Source of the DNA: Bacteroidales bacterium
GTDB taxonomy: Bacteria > Bacteroidota > Bacteroidia > Bacteroidales > JAADJA01
Assembly (NCBI GenBank): GCA_021740645.1
Contig: JAIOZL010000015.1
Span: forward strand, 1 to 64,000
Direction: 5' to 3'
Length of the DNA: 64,000 nt
Under the pieces are notes generated by a model, which worked only from the letters and a program-made list of their open reading frames with translations, did no database searches and had not been told where the DNA came from. Position 1 is the stretch's first letter. Each line of letters starts with the position of its first letter. Of this stretch, positions 17,715 through 27,531 are shown in pieces. The position numbers were made by a program, and so were the translations under genes.

Positions 17715-18422
17715 ATGGACGAGATTCAAATAAAGGCTTTAAACGAACAATTTGAGGGTTCTGCAACAGAGGATCTTCTTGATTATTTTCTTAAAAATTA
17801 TAGGGGTAAAATTGCCTTTGCCTCCAGCCTTGGAGCAGAAGATCAGGTAATAACCCATATGATTACCTCCATTGATTCCAGAACAAAAATCTTTACACTC
17901 GATACCGGCAGGTTATTTCCTGAAACCTATGATTTGATTGAACGAACCAACAGCCGGTATAAAATTAATATGGATATTATGTTTCCTGAAGCAGCAAAGG
18001 TGGAAAAAATGGTGAAAGAAAAGGGCGTCAATCTCTTTTTTGAAAGCATTGAAAATCGCAAATTGTGTTGCCATATTCGTAAAATTGAACCACTTCATCG
18101 AGCCCTTGAAGGTTATGATTTATGGATCACTGGATTAAGGAAAGAACAATCCATAACGCGGAACAATAATAAGCTCATCGAACTGGATAATAATAACCAT
18201 GGACGTATAAAAATTAATCCTCTCCTAAACTGGACAGAAAAGCATGTTTGGGATTTTATTAATAAAAATAATGTCCCTTATAATAAACTTCATGATAGTG
18301 GATTTCCCAGTATTGGGTGCCAGCCATGTACGCGAGCTATTGAGCCCGGTGAGGACCTTAGAGCTGGTAGGTGGTGGTGGGAAATGCCGGAATATAAAGA
18401 ATGTGGTTTGCACCAGCGATAA
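17715..18422 (+). CDS. cysH: adenylyl-sulfate (APS) reductase, CysH family
   Basis: Reduces activated sulfate to sulfite in assimilatory sulfate reduction. The 235-residue product has the PP-loop-like ASSLGAEDQVI, TLDTGRLFPETY, WITGLRKEQS, and catalytic ECGLH at the C-terminus (Cys230). Cys118-Cys119 and Cys202-x2-Cys205 are the four ligands of a [4Fe-4S] cluster, indicating the iron-sulfur APS-reducing type rather than the PAPS-reducing enterobacterial type. TAATTTTG at 17703-17710 ends 4 nt before the ATG, so either the gene is read from upstream or its message is leaderless. No sulfite reductase or ATP sulfurylase gene is in this window. Confidence 0.9.
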   Translation: MDEIQIKALNEQFEGSATEDLLDYFLKNYRGKIAFASSLGAEDQVITHMITSIDSRTKIFTLDTGRLFPETYDLIERTNSRYKINMDIMFPEAAKVEKMVKEKGVNLFFESIENRKLCCHIRKIEPLHRALEGYDLWITGLRKEQSITRNNNKLIELDNNNHGRIKINPLLNWTEKHVWDFINKNNVPYNKLHDSGFPSIGCQPCTRAIEPGEDLRAGRWWWEMPEYKECGLHQR

Positions 18423-18503
18423 TTAGTTTCCTTTTGATTTATTAATAACCTTATCGTTGCTTTAAGTATATTTTTTGCGTATTTTGTAAGAAAATAACCA
18501 ATT

Positions 18504-19250
18504 ATGGATTTCAACATTGCAGTATTGATTGATGGCGATAATATTCCGTCCGCATATGTAAAAGAAATGATGGAAGAAATAGCCAAATATGGGAACCCCA
18601 CCATAAAACGCATTTACGGGGATTGGACCAAACCCAATTTATCAAAATGGAAAAATGTTCTTCTTGAAAATGCCATAACGCCCATTCAGCAATACGGCTA
18701 TACTACCGGGAAAAATGCCACCGACTCAGCAATGATCATCGATGCAATGGATATTCTTTATTCGCAAAAAGTTAATGGTTTTTGCCTGGTTTCCAGTGAT
18801 AGTGATTTTACACGGCTGGCCACCCGGCTTCGGGAGGCAGGAATGAAAGTTTATGGAATCGGGGAAAAGAAAACACCCAATCCCTTTATTGCTGCATGCG
18901 ATAAATTCATTTATATTGAAATTCTGAAAGACCTGGCTGAGACTTCTGAATCAGACCATACAGAAGACAAACCAAGAAAAAAGCACAGTTACGATAAAAT
19001 TACGCCAAAAGTGATTAAGCTGGTATCCACCTCAGTGGATGATTTAGCCGATGATGATGGCTGGGCTTTCCTGGGGGATGTAGGGAGTCTTATTCAAAAA
19101 AAACAGCCCAATTTTGACTCAAGGAATTATGGGTTTCAGAAACTTACGCCCTTAATAAAATCGATGAAAATTTTTGAAATCGATCAGCGCGAAAGTCCTA
19201 AAGGGAGGTTTAAGCTGATCTATATTAAAATAAAAGATGGGCATAAATAG
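18504..19250 (+). CDS. NYN-domain (PIN-like) protein with C-terminal OST-HTH/LOTUS domain
   Basis: 248 residues. The N-terminal NYN domain (about 1-145) shows the acidic residues of a PIN-like nuclease: AVLIDGDNIP, KRIYGDWTKPN, NATDSAMIIDAMD and LVSSDSDFTRLATRLRE. After a charged linker, residues ~165-248 form an OST-HTH (LOTUS) winged-helix RNA-binding domain (DDDGWAFLGDVGSLIQKKQPNFD, YGFQKLTPLIKS). The combination (LabA-like, and MARF1 in animals) points to RNA cleavage or binding in the cytoplasm, though bacterial targets are poorly known. It stands alone between cysH and a bidirectional terminator. Confidence 0.85.
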   Translation: MDFNIAVLIDGDNIPSAYVKEMMEEIAKYGNPTIKRIYGDWTKPNLSKWKNVLLENAITPIQQYGYTTGKNATDSAMIIDAMDILYSQKVNGFCLVSSDSDFTRLATRLREAGMKVYGIGEKKTPNPFIAACDKFIYIEILKDLAETSESDHTEDKPRKKHSYDKITPKVIKLVSTSVDDLADDDGWAFLGDVGSLIQKKQPNFDSRNYGFQKLTPLIKSMKIFEIDQRESPKGRFKLIYIKIKDGHK

Positions 19251-19288
19251 ATTTGTAAATGACTTTTTCGCTTTCCTTTAAAAATGAA

Positions 19289-19316
19289 AAAGGCTGTTTG
19301 AATTCAAACAGCCTTT
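19289..19316. terminator. bidirectional intrinsic terminator between NYN gene and ilvE
   Basis: A perfect 12-bp stem AAAGGCTGTTTG / CAAACAGCCTTT around AATT, with A- and T-rich flanks on both sides. It lies between the convergent 18504-19250 and 19337-20356 genes and can serve both. Confidence 0.88.
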
Positions 19317-19336
19317 AAATTTTAAATTATTTCAAA

Positions 19337-20356
19337 CTATTCAATAATCATATTCCATCCAAACTTATCTTCAATTTCCCCTTCCTGAATGCCTTTCAGT
19401 GTTTTATAAAGTTTCGTGGACATGACCCCTGCTTTGCCATCGCAGCAATAAGTATATTCCTTGCCAGTTTCCCTGTCAACGATTCTTTTAATTGGGGAAA
19501 TAACTGCAGCAGTGCCACATGCACCAGCCTCATCAAAGTTGGCAAGTTCCTCCACCAAAACAGGACGTCTCTCCACCACTAATCCCAAATCTTCAGCCAG
19601 TGTTCTTAAACTCATATTGGTTATGGATGGCAAAATGGTTTTTGAATCCGGAGTAATATATTTGTTTCCCTGTATTCCAAAGAAATTTGCAGGTCCGGCT
19701 TCATCCAGGTATTTATTTTCTTTAGAATCCACAAACATGACAGTTGAGAACCCTTCTTTTTTTGCTCTGTCAGCTGGTTTCAGACTTGCAGCATAATTTC
19801 CTCCAACCTTAATATGCCCGGTTCCGTGAGGCGCAGTCCGGTCGTAGTCTCTTACTATTTGGACATTAACAGGGTTAAATCCTTCTTTGAAATACGGCCC
19901 AACGGGTCCTGCAAAAATCATAAACATATATTCTTCGGCAGGTTTAACCCCAACCTGTGGCCCGGTGCCAATGGTTAATGGCCTCAGGTATAAAGCTGCG
20001 CCCAGGCCCGGAGGCGGGATATATTTTTCATTTAATTTAATGACTTTGATCATCATTTCTTTAAACAATTCCACAGGAGGTTCTGCCATCATAATACCTT
20101 CACATGATCGCTGCATACGTTTGGCATTTTCTTCCCATCTGAATACCCTGATCTTTCCATCTTTTCCCCGGAACACCTTCATTCCCTCGAAACATTCCTG
20201 TCCGTAATGCAATGCAGTTGCAGCAATGTGGATATTGATATACTCTGATGAAGAAACCTCTATTTGGCCCCATTTACCATTTTTGTAATAACACCTAACG
20301 TTGTAATCTGTTTTAAAATAACCAAAGGGCAAAGCTCCCCAGTTTATATTTTCCAT
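19337..20356 (-). CDS. ilvE: branched-chain amino acid aminotransferase
   Basis: A PLP-dependent fold-type IV transaminase for the last step of valine, leucine and isoleucine synthesis and the first of their breakdown. 339 residues with LPFGYFKTDYNVR at the start, YGQECFEGMKVFRGKDG, LYLRPLTIGTGPQ, the PLP lysine region in GTGHIKVGGNYAASL, EAGPANFFGI, and EEVGTAAV-like ACGTAAVISPIKRI. It ends in a shared bidirectional terminator. No other ilv/leu genes are nearby. Confidence 0.94.
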   Translation of the reverse strand: MENINWGALPFGYFKTDYNVRCYYKNGKWGQIEVSSSEYINIHIAATALHYGQECFEGMKVFRGKDGKIRVFRWEENAKRMQRSCEGIMMAEPPVELFKEMMIKVIKLNEKYIPPPGLGAALYLRPLTIGTGPQVGVKPAEEYMFMIFAGPVGPYFKEGFNPVNVQIVRDYDRTAPHGTGHIKVGGNYAASLKPADRAKKEGFSTVMFVDSKENKYLDEAGPANFFGIQGNKYITPDSKTILPSITNMSLRTLAEDLGLVVERRPVLVEELANFDEAGACGTAAVISPIKRIVDRETGKEYTYCCDGKAGVMSTKLYKTLKGIQEGEIEDKFGWNMIIE

Positions 20357-20529
20357 AGATTTTTTGATTTATAATTATTATACGTTAATAAAATATGATG
20401 TAAAACCATATCTTCAAATCAATGGGCTAATTTAGAAATAATATTAATTTAATGTTAAGTTGGATGGCTTTTTATGCTTATTTATACTCAGTTTATAAAA
20501 GTGGTAACAAATAAGCTACAATTGAAAAG

Positions 20530-20552
20530 AATAATCACACCTTATGATTATT
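20530..20552 (-). terminator. probable intrinsic terminator after mnmA
   Basis: AATAATCA / TGATTATT, 8-bp stem with a 7-nt loop, immediately after the mnmA stop (20554) and followed on the minus strand by TCTTTTC. It is AT-rich and less convincing than the others. Confidence 0.45.
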
Positions 20553-20553
20553 G

Positions 20554-21765
20554 CTATGTGATCACCCCCGAACCCAATAATTCGTCTTTTTTATACCAGG
20601 CAGCAAATTGTCCTGAGGTTATGCCACGTTGAGGGTCATCAAAAACGATATACAGGCCATCCTTTTGTTTAAATAACGTGGCATTTTGCAGCTCCTGCCT
20701 GTAGCGAATCCTTACTAAATAATTATCGGAAGATTCTTCATTAAGTTCCAAATCCGGGCGAATCCAGTGAATATTCTCCTTGGAAATAAACAATCCATTA
20801 CGAAATAATCCGGGATGATTTTTTCCCTGGCCTACAAACACCAGGTTTTTTTCGACATCAGTAGAGATTATAAACAAGGGTTCAGGAGTACCTCCAACAT
20901 CCAAGCCTTTACGTTGTCCGATGGTATAAAAATGGGCTCCCTTATGTTCTCCAACCTTTTTTCCATCACTGGAATCATAACGCCTGTCGGAGCACAAAAT
21001 TTTTAGCTGTGATCTTTTATCCTTTAATGACTTTGCCAATTCCGATTCATTTGGAATTTTGGAGGCTGGAATTTCGATGATTTCGCCTATTCTTGAGTCA
21101 AGTTTCTGTTGTAAAAAAGTCGGAAGGTCCACCTTACCCACAAAACAGATGCCCTGAGAATCTTTTTTTTCTGCAGATGCAAGCTCAAGTGTTTTAGCAA
21201 TTTCCCTGACTTTTGGTTTAAGAATATCACCAATCGGGAATAAAACACTTTTAAGTTGATTTTGGGAGAGCTGGCATAAAAAGTAGCTTTGGTCCTTATT
21301 CGGATCAGTCCCTGCCAGAAGGCGATAGAATGTTTGTCCCTCCTTTTCTATCTCGTCCTTACGACAATAATGGCCCGTGGCAAAATAATCGGCCCCGATT
21401 TCCGAAGCCTTTTTCATAAAAACATCAAACTTTATTTCCCTGTTGCACAGCACGTCAGGGTTAGGAGTTCGGCCTGCTTTATATTCCCGGAACATATAAT
21501 CGGCAACATTCTTCATATAATCCTCACTTGAATCAACCACATGAAGTGGAATATCCAATTTTTTGGCCACCAATTTGGCTACCAGGATATCCTCTTCCCA
21601 TGAACAATCTCCCCGTAGAGTTACACTGCTGTCTTTCCAGTTAATCATAAACAAGGCTTCCACATCATACCCCTGTTCCTTCAAAAGATAAGCCGCAACG
21701 CTTGAATCAACGCCTCCCGATAATCCGATTATAACTTTCTGTTTCACTTCCATTATTTCCGGCAA
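20554..21765 (-). CDS. mnmA: tRNA-specific 2-thiouridylase MnmA
   Basis: Thiolates U34 of tRNA Lys, Glu and Gln. 403 residues with the PP-loop SGGVDSSVAAYLL near residue 15, INWKDSS, GRTPNPDVLCNREIKFD (first catalytic Cys), ATGHYC, LAGTDPNKDQSYFL, SQGICFVG (second catalytic Cys) and FYTIGQRKGL. About 30 extra residues precede the HFYTIGQRKGL segment compared with E. coli MnmA, a usual Bacteroidota difference. A TAATTTTG box on the minus strand (21773-21780) is 7 nt before the start, implying a very short leader. Confidence 0.93.
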   Translation of the reverse strand: MPEIMEVKQKVIIGLSGGVDSSVAAYLLKEQGYDVEALFMINWKDSSVTLRGDCSWEEDILVAKLVAKKLDIPLHVVDSSEDYMKNVADYMFREYKAGRTPNPDVLCNREIKFDVFMKKASEIGADYFATGHYCRKDEIEKEGQTFYRLLAGTDPNKDQSYFLCQLSQNQLKSVLFPIGDILKPKVREIAKTLELASAEKKDSQGICFVGKVDLPTFLQQKLDSRIGEIIEIPASKIPNESELAKSLKDKRSQLKILCSDRRYDSSDGKKVGEHKGAHFYTIGQRKGLDVGGTPEPLFIISTDVEKNLVFVGQGKNHPGLFRNGLFISKENIHWIRPDLELNEESSDNYLVRIRYRQELQNATLFKQKDGLYIVFDDPQRGITSGQFAAWYKKDELLGSGVIT

Positions 21766-21914
21766 AATTAATTATAAATGCGCTAATTCTCAGGATTGAT
21801 TTAAACAGGCAGGCTTGTTTTTAATTAACCGGAGATATTTAATCCTTTTATTTTCTTATGTTGCATCCCTCTTTCATGGCCAGGAACCATTTGAACGAAC
21901 CCAGTGAAATATAC

Positions 21915-23900
21915 CTAAATCCTGTTGGTCGGGACTGAAGTCTTTTGTTGCAGAGTAGCAAGTTTATAATAATACTGGGAGACTACCTTATTCCCGATCT
22001 TTTTAAAATAATCACCGAGGGTTAAGCAAACCTCTTTGTTCTGAGGATTCATTTTAGCAGCCTTTTCCCAACAATATATTGCCCTGCTAGTATCGGCCAC
22101 TTTCATCGCTATATCACCGAGATTTTGATAGGGCAAATCAAGCGTGGGGTCAATATCAATGATTTTAATATTAGTGGATGTTGCTTGATCAATGTCTCCC
22201 ACTGTGGCCTGAATCTGAGCCAGGTTCGACAATACCTGAACATTCAAAGAATCAATCAGGAGGTATTTATTCAAGTAAAAGAGTGACTGGTCATAATCCT
22301 TTTCCTCATTGCAAATCACTGCCAGGCTATATAAATACGCTTTCTCATCAGGTTTGATTTCATGGGCACGTTGAATGCATAAAAATGCCTGATCGTTTTT
22401 GCCAAGCATGTTAAAGTAAATTGATCCCAGGTTATTCCATGCAAGATCATTTTCAGGATAAATCTCAAGAGCCCTTTTATAATGAGATATTGAGAGACTT
22501 ATTTGTTCCTTCTTTTCACGGATATTAAGATCGCCGGCTAATAATTCCTCTTTTAAAATATCTGCGTAATGAACATTTGCAATAGCAGAGTTTCCAAGAT
22601 ATTTAATATCAGCTTTAACCAAGGTTTCATAATTTTTCCAATCCTGATTTCTATGAATTACAAGTACCGAATAAGGGATTATCAAGACTAATGTTCCGGT
22701 TATGAGATAAGTAATTTTCATCTTTGATTGTACCGGCTGTCTTATATCATGCCTAAAAAGTTTTAATACCAAAATCCCAAACAATATGCATATGGCAATG
22801 GAAGGGGTGAGCATAAAACGATCTCCTACAATCCCCATTACCGGCCGGACGACATTGGCATACATCGCAATGGAAACCAGGTAAAATAACAGAACGAAGG
22901 AGAAAATACTTTTCTGTTTTAATCCTGTTAAAGCATAAACAAATAAAGCAAGATGTAAAACAAGTGAGAAAATTACCTGGAAACTATTCCAATGAGCAAC
23001 CGGGATCATATTGTACCCGTAATAATATAACAAAGGAAAGGGATAAATAAGCTTTTTCAGATAAAACAATAAAATATAAAATCCGGTAGATAATTTAACC
23101 CAAAAGGTTTCAAACCGAATTGGGTTTTCCAGAAATAACCTGGGATGTGCTGATTCTTCCAAAAATAATCTGGGGCCAAACCTGGCAATTATTACCGCCA
23201 TAAAAATCAGAAAGAAAAGCAGGACAATTTTCCTGAACTTCATTTCAGTAAAAAAATACAATACCAGGGGAATTAAAACCAAGAAGGGTAAAGCCGTAGG
23301 CTTGGATAAAAATGAAATAAAATAAGAAAACACACCCAGTATTACAAGCCAGAACTTATTCGTATCTGCATATTTTAAAAAAAGAAACAGGGTAAAAAAG
23401 GAAGATGCAAGACTCAACAACTCATCCCGGTTTTTCAAGCTGGCAACCACTTCAGTGTGCAAAGGATGGGCAGCCCAGATCAGGGTAATAATTACAGGAA
23501 GGAATGAATTATGTTTTCTCAGCATTCTTTTAAGTAAAAGAAAAAGCAAAAAACAATCGAGCATGTAAAGTAATATATTTACCGTGTGACTCACATACGG
23601 ATTATTCCCAAAAACTTCATATTCAATGGCAAAAACAGTCAGCACAATAGGCCTGTAACCGAAATTCTGATCACTTTCAAGGCTGGTATACCTTGAGGTA
23701 AATATACCAGGGATGGAACGAATCCCTTTTTGGTGACCGGATTCATTGGTAACTACTAATTGATCATCAATTGAATATTTGTTAAAAATGGTATTTCCAT
23801 AAAGCAGAAAAACTGTGAGGATTATTATGGCTAACTGCATTGGATAAGCCTGCAAAAATAAAAAATTTGACCTGACTGGTTTTTCTAAACTCTTCTTCAT
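21915..23900 (-). CDS. GT-C (TMTC/PMT-like) membrane protein with C-terminal TPRs
   Basis: 661 residues. The first ~430 contain about ten or eleven membrane helices, with the loop-1 acidic pair in FNKYSIDDQLVVTN, then NFGYRPI and AAHPLHTEVVASLKNRDELL, the pattern of TMTC-type O-mannosyltransferases (GT-C fold, dolichol/undecaprenyl-phosphate sugar donors). Residues ~450-650 are tandem TPRs (ALEIYPENDLAWNNLGSIY, AHEIKPDEKAYLYSLAVIC, KAAKMNPQNKEVCLTLGDYFKK). It probably glycosylates exported proteins on the periplasmic side, but no substrate or donor gene is adjacent. It lies in its own unit downstream of the prolyl oligopeptidase terminator. Confidence 0.8.
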   Translation of the reverse strand: MKKSLEKPVRSNFLFLQAYPMQLAIIILTVFLLYGNTIFNKYSIDDQLVVTNESGHQKGIRSIPGIFTSRYTSLESDQNFGYRPIVLTVFAIEYEVFGNNPYVSHTVNILLYMLDCFLLFLLLKRMLRKHNSFLPVIITLIWAAHPLHTEVVASLKNRDELLSLASSFFTLFLFLKYADTNKFWLVILGVFSYFISFLSKPTALPFLVLIPLVLYFFTEMKFRKIVLLFFLIFMAVIIARFGPRLFLEESAHPRLFLENPIRFETFWVKLSTGFYILLFYLKKLIYPFPLLYYYGYNMIPVAHWNSFQVIFSLVLHLALFVYALTGLKQKSIFSFVLLFYLVSIAMYANVVRPVMGIVGDRFMLTPSIAICILFGILVLKLFRHDIRQPVQSKMKITYLITGTLVLIIPYSVLVIHRNQDWKNYETLVKADIKYLGNSAIANVHYADILKEELLAGDLNIREKKEQISLSISHYKRALEIYPENDLAWNNLGSIYFNMLGKNDQAFLCIQRAHEIKPDEKAYLYSLAVICNEEKDYDQSLFYLNKYLLIDSLNVQVLSNLAQIQATVGDIDQATSTNIKIIDIDPTLDLPYQNLGDIAMKVADTSRAIYCWEKAAKMNPQNKEVCLTLGDYFKKIGNKVVSQYYYKLATLQQKTSVPTNRI

Positions 23901-24106
23901 TTAAAATAAAATCTGCTTGAAACGTATTTATTAGATTAAAAAGATAGCCTTGAGACAATCCTTCTAATGAAAAAATATTGTCTATTAGAAGAGACCTTTT
24001 TTTTTTAAAAGTTGCATGCAACCCATGATTTAATCCAATTATCCATAGATGAATTTTGGTATTGTGAAAATCGTTTTTAAAGTGATTTTATCGGAGGGTA
24101 AAAAAA

Positions 24107-24136
24107 AGGTTGTACCCAAAAAATCGGGTACAACCT
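24107..24136 (-). terminator. intrinsic terminator after prolyl oligopeptidase gene
   Basis: An 11-bp perfect stem AGGTTGTACCC / GGGTACAACCT with an 8-nt loop, followed on the minus strand by seven Ts; 25 nt past the stop at 24161. Confidence 0.9.
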
Positions 24137-24160
24137 GATAAACAAGATTTCTTCAGTGTA

Positions 24161-26299
24161 TTAGTAATCTGGTGTAACCCCCAGATTATACATCATGAAT
24201 GACCATTCATCCGTATATTCTTCAATAACTTTGGCAGTAGGTTTTCCACCTCCATGTCCTGCTTTTACATCAATGCGGATTAAAACAGGATTTTCTCCCA
24301 TATGCATTTCCTGTAAGGTAGCTGCAAATTTAAATGAGTGTGCAGGTACTACCCTATCATCGTGATCAGCAGTAGTTATCAATGTGGCAGGATAACTTAC
24401 CCCTTTGCTTAAGGTATGTAAAGGAGAATATCCAAGTAAATACTGAAACATTTCTTCCGACTCTTCACTTGAACCATAATCAGAGGCCCAGGCCCATCCA
24501 ATCGTAAATTTATGATAACGGAGCATATCCATAACCCCCACTGCAGGCAAAGCAACTCTAAATAGATCGGGGCGCTGGGTCATACAAGCTCCAACCAGCA
24601 GGCCACCGTTTGAACCACCAGCTATGGCTAACTTCTCTGTAGAGGTATATCTATTCTCAATTAAATATTCCGCAGCTGAGATAAAATCATCAAAAACATT
24701 TTGCTTTTGCATTTTGGTTCCAGCTTCATGCCAGTCTTCTCCATACTCTCCACCTCCTCGTAGGTTTGGCATCGCGAAAACAAACCCATTTTCAAGAAGC
24801 ACCAGCCTTGTAATGCTAAAGCCAGGAGTAAGGCTGATGTTAAATCCACCATAACCATAAAGGTAGGTGGGGTTTTTACCATTCATTTTCATCCCCTTCT
24901 TATGCACTATAAACATGGGAACCTCTGTTCCATCTTTACTCTCATAAAAAACCTGCTTGGTTTCATAAGCATCTATATCAAAGTCAATCTCAGAACGTGT
25001 GTAAACCTCAGAAGTATTAGTTTCCATATCAAATTTGTATACGGTGGAAGGAAATGTAAAAGAAGTAAAGGAATAAAAGGCTTCGTTATCATCCTTCTTA
25101 CCTCCCATCCCAGACATTGAACCTATGCCCGGAAGCTGAAGGTTTTCAAGGAAGTTACCTTCCATATCGTAAATATAGGCCACGCTTGACGCATCCTTCA
25201 TATATTCAGCTACAATTTTACCACCGATCAATGAAATACTTTGTAATACTTCTTCTTTTTCCGGGATAATATCTTTCCAGTTATCTTTAGCAGGATTAGA
25301 AGGATCCACCATGATCAACTTCCATTTTGGCGCCCCATCATTTGTCATTATCAGTAATTGGTCACCAATGTTATCAATCACATTATATTCGTTTTCAAAA
25401 TCATCTACTATAATGGTAAAATCTTTCTGACTTCCATCAAGCTTTTGGATAGCCAGGGAATTACCACTCGTTCCTTCTGACTGACTTAAGTAAACAAAAG
25501 ACTGATCTTCAGTAGTGCCGGCATAAGCATTCCGAAGCGGATGGTCATCATCTTTATGGATTAATACATCTTCACTTTGATTCGTACCCAATTTATGGAA
25601 ATACACTTTATGGTATTCATTTTTTGCTTTTAACACATCTCCATCAGCAGGTGCATCATACCTGCTATAGTAAAAACCATCATCCTTCCACGACATACCC
25701 GAAAATTTTATCCATTCCAGGTGATCACTCATTTTTTCTTTTGTTTCTACTTCCATTACAAATATTTCACTCCAGTCAGAACCTGACTTTGAAATACTGT
25801 AGGCCATATACTTGCCGTCCTTATCAAATTCAAGTCCTGACAATGCAACAGTTCCATCTTCTGAAAGCGTATTTGGGTCAAAAAATACTTCGGGTTCAGC
25901 ATCAAGTGATGTTTGTTTATACATCACATACTGGTTTTGCATACCATCATTTTTAAAAAAGTAATAATTGCTTCCTTTTTTAAATGGTGTACCATATTTA
26001 GGGTAGTCCCAGATTTGCTCGAGCCTAGCTTTTACTTTATCCCTAAAGGGGATTTGGCCGAGGTAGCCAAAAGTAATTTCATTCTCAGCTGCTACCCATT
26101 CTGCAGTTTCTGCTGAATTATCATCTTCGAGCCAGCGGTAGGGATCTGCAACACTGGTTCCAAAATATACGTCAACAGTATCCACTTTTTTCGTTTGTGG
26201 ATAAGGTCCAAAATTGATTTTTTTCATTTTCTGTGATTGTTCGCACCCTGAAAGAATAAATACAATTACTAACAGGAATAAGGGGAAAGAGCGTTTCAT
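24161..26299 (-). CDS. prolyl oligopeptidase (S9A), lipoprotein
   Basis: A 712-residue serine peptidase cleaving after proline in short peptides. The N-terminus has a lipoprotein signal with lipobox LSGC (Cys19), so it is anchored in the envelope rather than cytoplasmic like most S9A enzymes. A beta-propeller (about 90-420) gates the alpha/beta-hydrolase domain. The catalytic triad is visible: Ser563 in AGGSNGGLLVG, Asp in TTADHDDRVVPAHS (about 645-648), and His682 in VKAGHGGGK. NLRGGGEYGEDWHEAG is the conserved S9A loop. Monocistronic by its terminator. Confidence 0.93.
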   Translation of the reverse strand: MKRSFPLFLLVIVFILSGCEQSQKMKKINFGPYPQTKKVDTVDVYFGTSVADPYRWLEDDNSAETAEWVAAENEITFGYLGQIPFRDKVKARLEQIWDYPKYGTPFKKGSNYYFFKNDGMQNQYVMYKQTSLDAEPEVFFDPNTLSEDGTVALSGLEFDKDGKYMAYSISKSGSDWSEIFVMEVETKEKMSDHLEWIKFSGMSWKDDGFYYSRYDAPADGDVLKAKNEYHKVYFHKLGTNQSEDVLIHKDDDHPLRNAYAGTTEDQSFVYLSQSEGTSGNSLAIQKLDGSQKDFTIIVDDFENEYNVIDNIGDQLLIMTNDGAPKWKLIMVDPSNPAKDNWKDIIPEKEEVLQSISLIGGKIVAEYMKDASSVAYIYDMEGNFLENLQLPGIGSMSGMGGKKDDNEAFYSFTSFTFPSTVYKFDMETNTSEVYTRSEIDFDIDAYETKQVFYESKDGTEVPMFIVHKKGMKMNGKNPTYLYGYGGFNISLTPGFSITRLVLLENGFVFAMPNLRGGGEYGEDWHEAGTKMQKQNVFDDFISAAEYLIENRYTSTEKLAIAGGSNGGLLVGACMTQRPDLFRVALPAVGVMDMLRYHKFTIGWAWASDYGSSEESEEMFQYLLGYSPLHTLSKGVSYPATLITTADHDDRVVPAHSFKFAATLQEMHMGENPVLIRIDVKAGHGGGKPTAKVIEEYTDEWSFMMYNLGVTPDY

Positions 26300-26408
26300 G
26301 ATTAATTTTTTAAGAATAGTTTAAAGTGTTTTTTGAATATAAAACTAATTTTGCAGCTAAATTACTATTTCTTATAAAATATAAGCGGTTAAACAAGATA
26401 TAAATGAT

Positions 26409-27301
26409 ATGAAAAAAAAATTAAGTCAGTAAGCATATTTAAGCACAATATAATCCTCGACAAGGTATCTTCCAAAGAGCTTGTAGAAAAAGGCTACAAA
26501 TATTCCAGTAGCGAATTTGACAAAAAGGGCAATAAGCTTACAGAGATTAGGTATAATGAAGATGGTGAAATTGAGGACAAAATTGTAAACAACTTTGATG
26601 AAAGCGGGAATTTGTATGAAGAACTGAATTATATATCACATAATGAAATTGCGGAACATAAAACCTATGAAAGGGATAGTAAGGGCAACGTGGTAGTAGC
26701 CTATAAGCATTATCAGGATGGAGAAAAGGATACGATCAAGTTTGAGCGGGATCATGAAGGAAGATTGATTGAAAAAGTTACCATCGACTCCTATAATGAG
26801 GAAGAGTCCAGGGAAAAAATTCAATACGAAGGAGATAAAGTGGTTCAAAGGAAAATATCGGAATATGACGAACTGGTTTTAGAAGAAAACTTTAAATACG
26901 ATGAAAAGGGGAATCTCATGGAGCATAGCAAATGGAGTGTGGAAGAAGAAGATGCCAGATATGTTCACCTTTATAATCCTGACCGGACAATAAACAAAGT
27001 ACTGAAATACAATTTGAAAGAAGAGCTTATTTCCAAAGCTGAATACAAATATTCAGGGGATCAACTAATTCAAATATTGGAAGAATCAGGATATGGTAAA
27101 ACTATAACGGAAATTGAATATGATGACCAGGGAAATGCCATAACCCAAACTGAAAAGAATGCGAGAAATGAGGTCAATAACATTGCAAAAAGAAAGTATA
27201 ACGAAAATAATGATATAACAGAAACGGAAGTTTTTATTGACCTTCATGGAAAAGGTATAAACCAGAATTATATGTTAAAATACACCTACGAGTACTTTTA
27301 A
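26409..27301 (+). CDS. YD-repeat-like hypothetical protein, frame broken in a 5' A9 tract
   Basis: The uninterrupted part from TTG 26612 encodes 229 residues of repeated Tyr/Asp/Gly units (YERDSKGNVV, FERDHEGRLIE, KYDEKGNLMEH, EYDDQGNAITQT, KYNENNDITET) resembling degenerate YD/RHS-type repeats. The same frame is open further upstream to 26408 with coding quality (DKVSSKELVEKGYKYS, FDKKGNKLTEIRYNEDG) but has no start. ATG at 26409-26411, followed by nine As (26412-26420), would feed this frame if the run had one more A. As printed it stops after seven codons. TAATTTTG at 26346-26353 is a candidate -7 box upstream of that ATG. It is either a slippage-controlled gene, a fresh pseudogene or a homopolymer error. 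Cellular role unknown. Confidence 0.55.
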
Positions 27302-27531
27302 AGGATTTCATAGGCATACAATTTCTAAAAAATTTAATGGCAATTTCATCAAATTTTCTTTGCCGGAAGGGTGAAAAATCTGATCCATAAATTTGAGTCA
27401 TCAATTACAAATTTTAATAAACCAAAGTTATTATTAAAAAGGGGCGGTAATGCAATCAGATTTAACAACAAATTGTTAATAAAAACGTTGATTTTAAAGC
27501 ACTTTCAAAGCGTTTAATTCCTTAATATTTA

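Noticed and set aside
23782-24021. 79-codon minus-strand frame overlapping the start of the TMTC-like gene
   Set aside because: It overlaps the convincing 661-residue gene in another frame and has no homology-like features. The T10 run near 23997 and the CTTCTAAT/ATTAGAAG pair (23961-23991) are weak and left unassigned.
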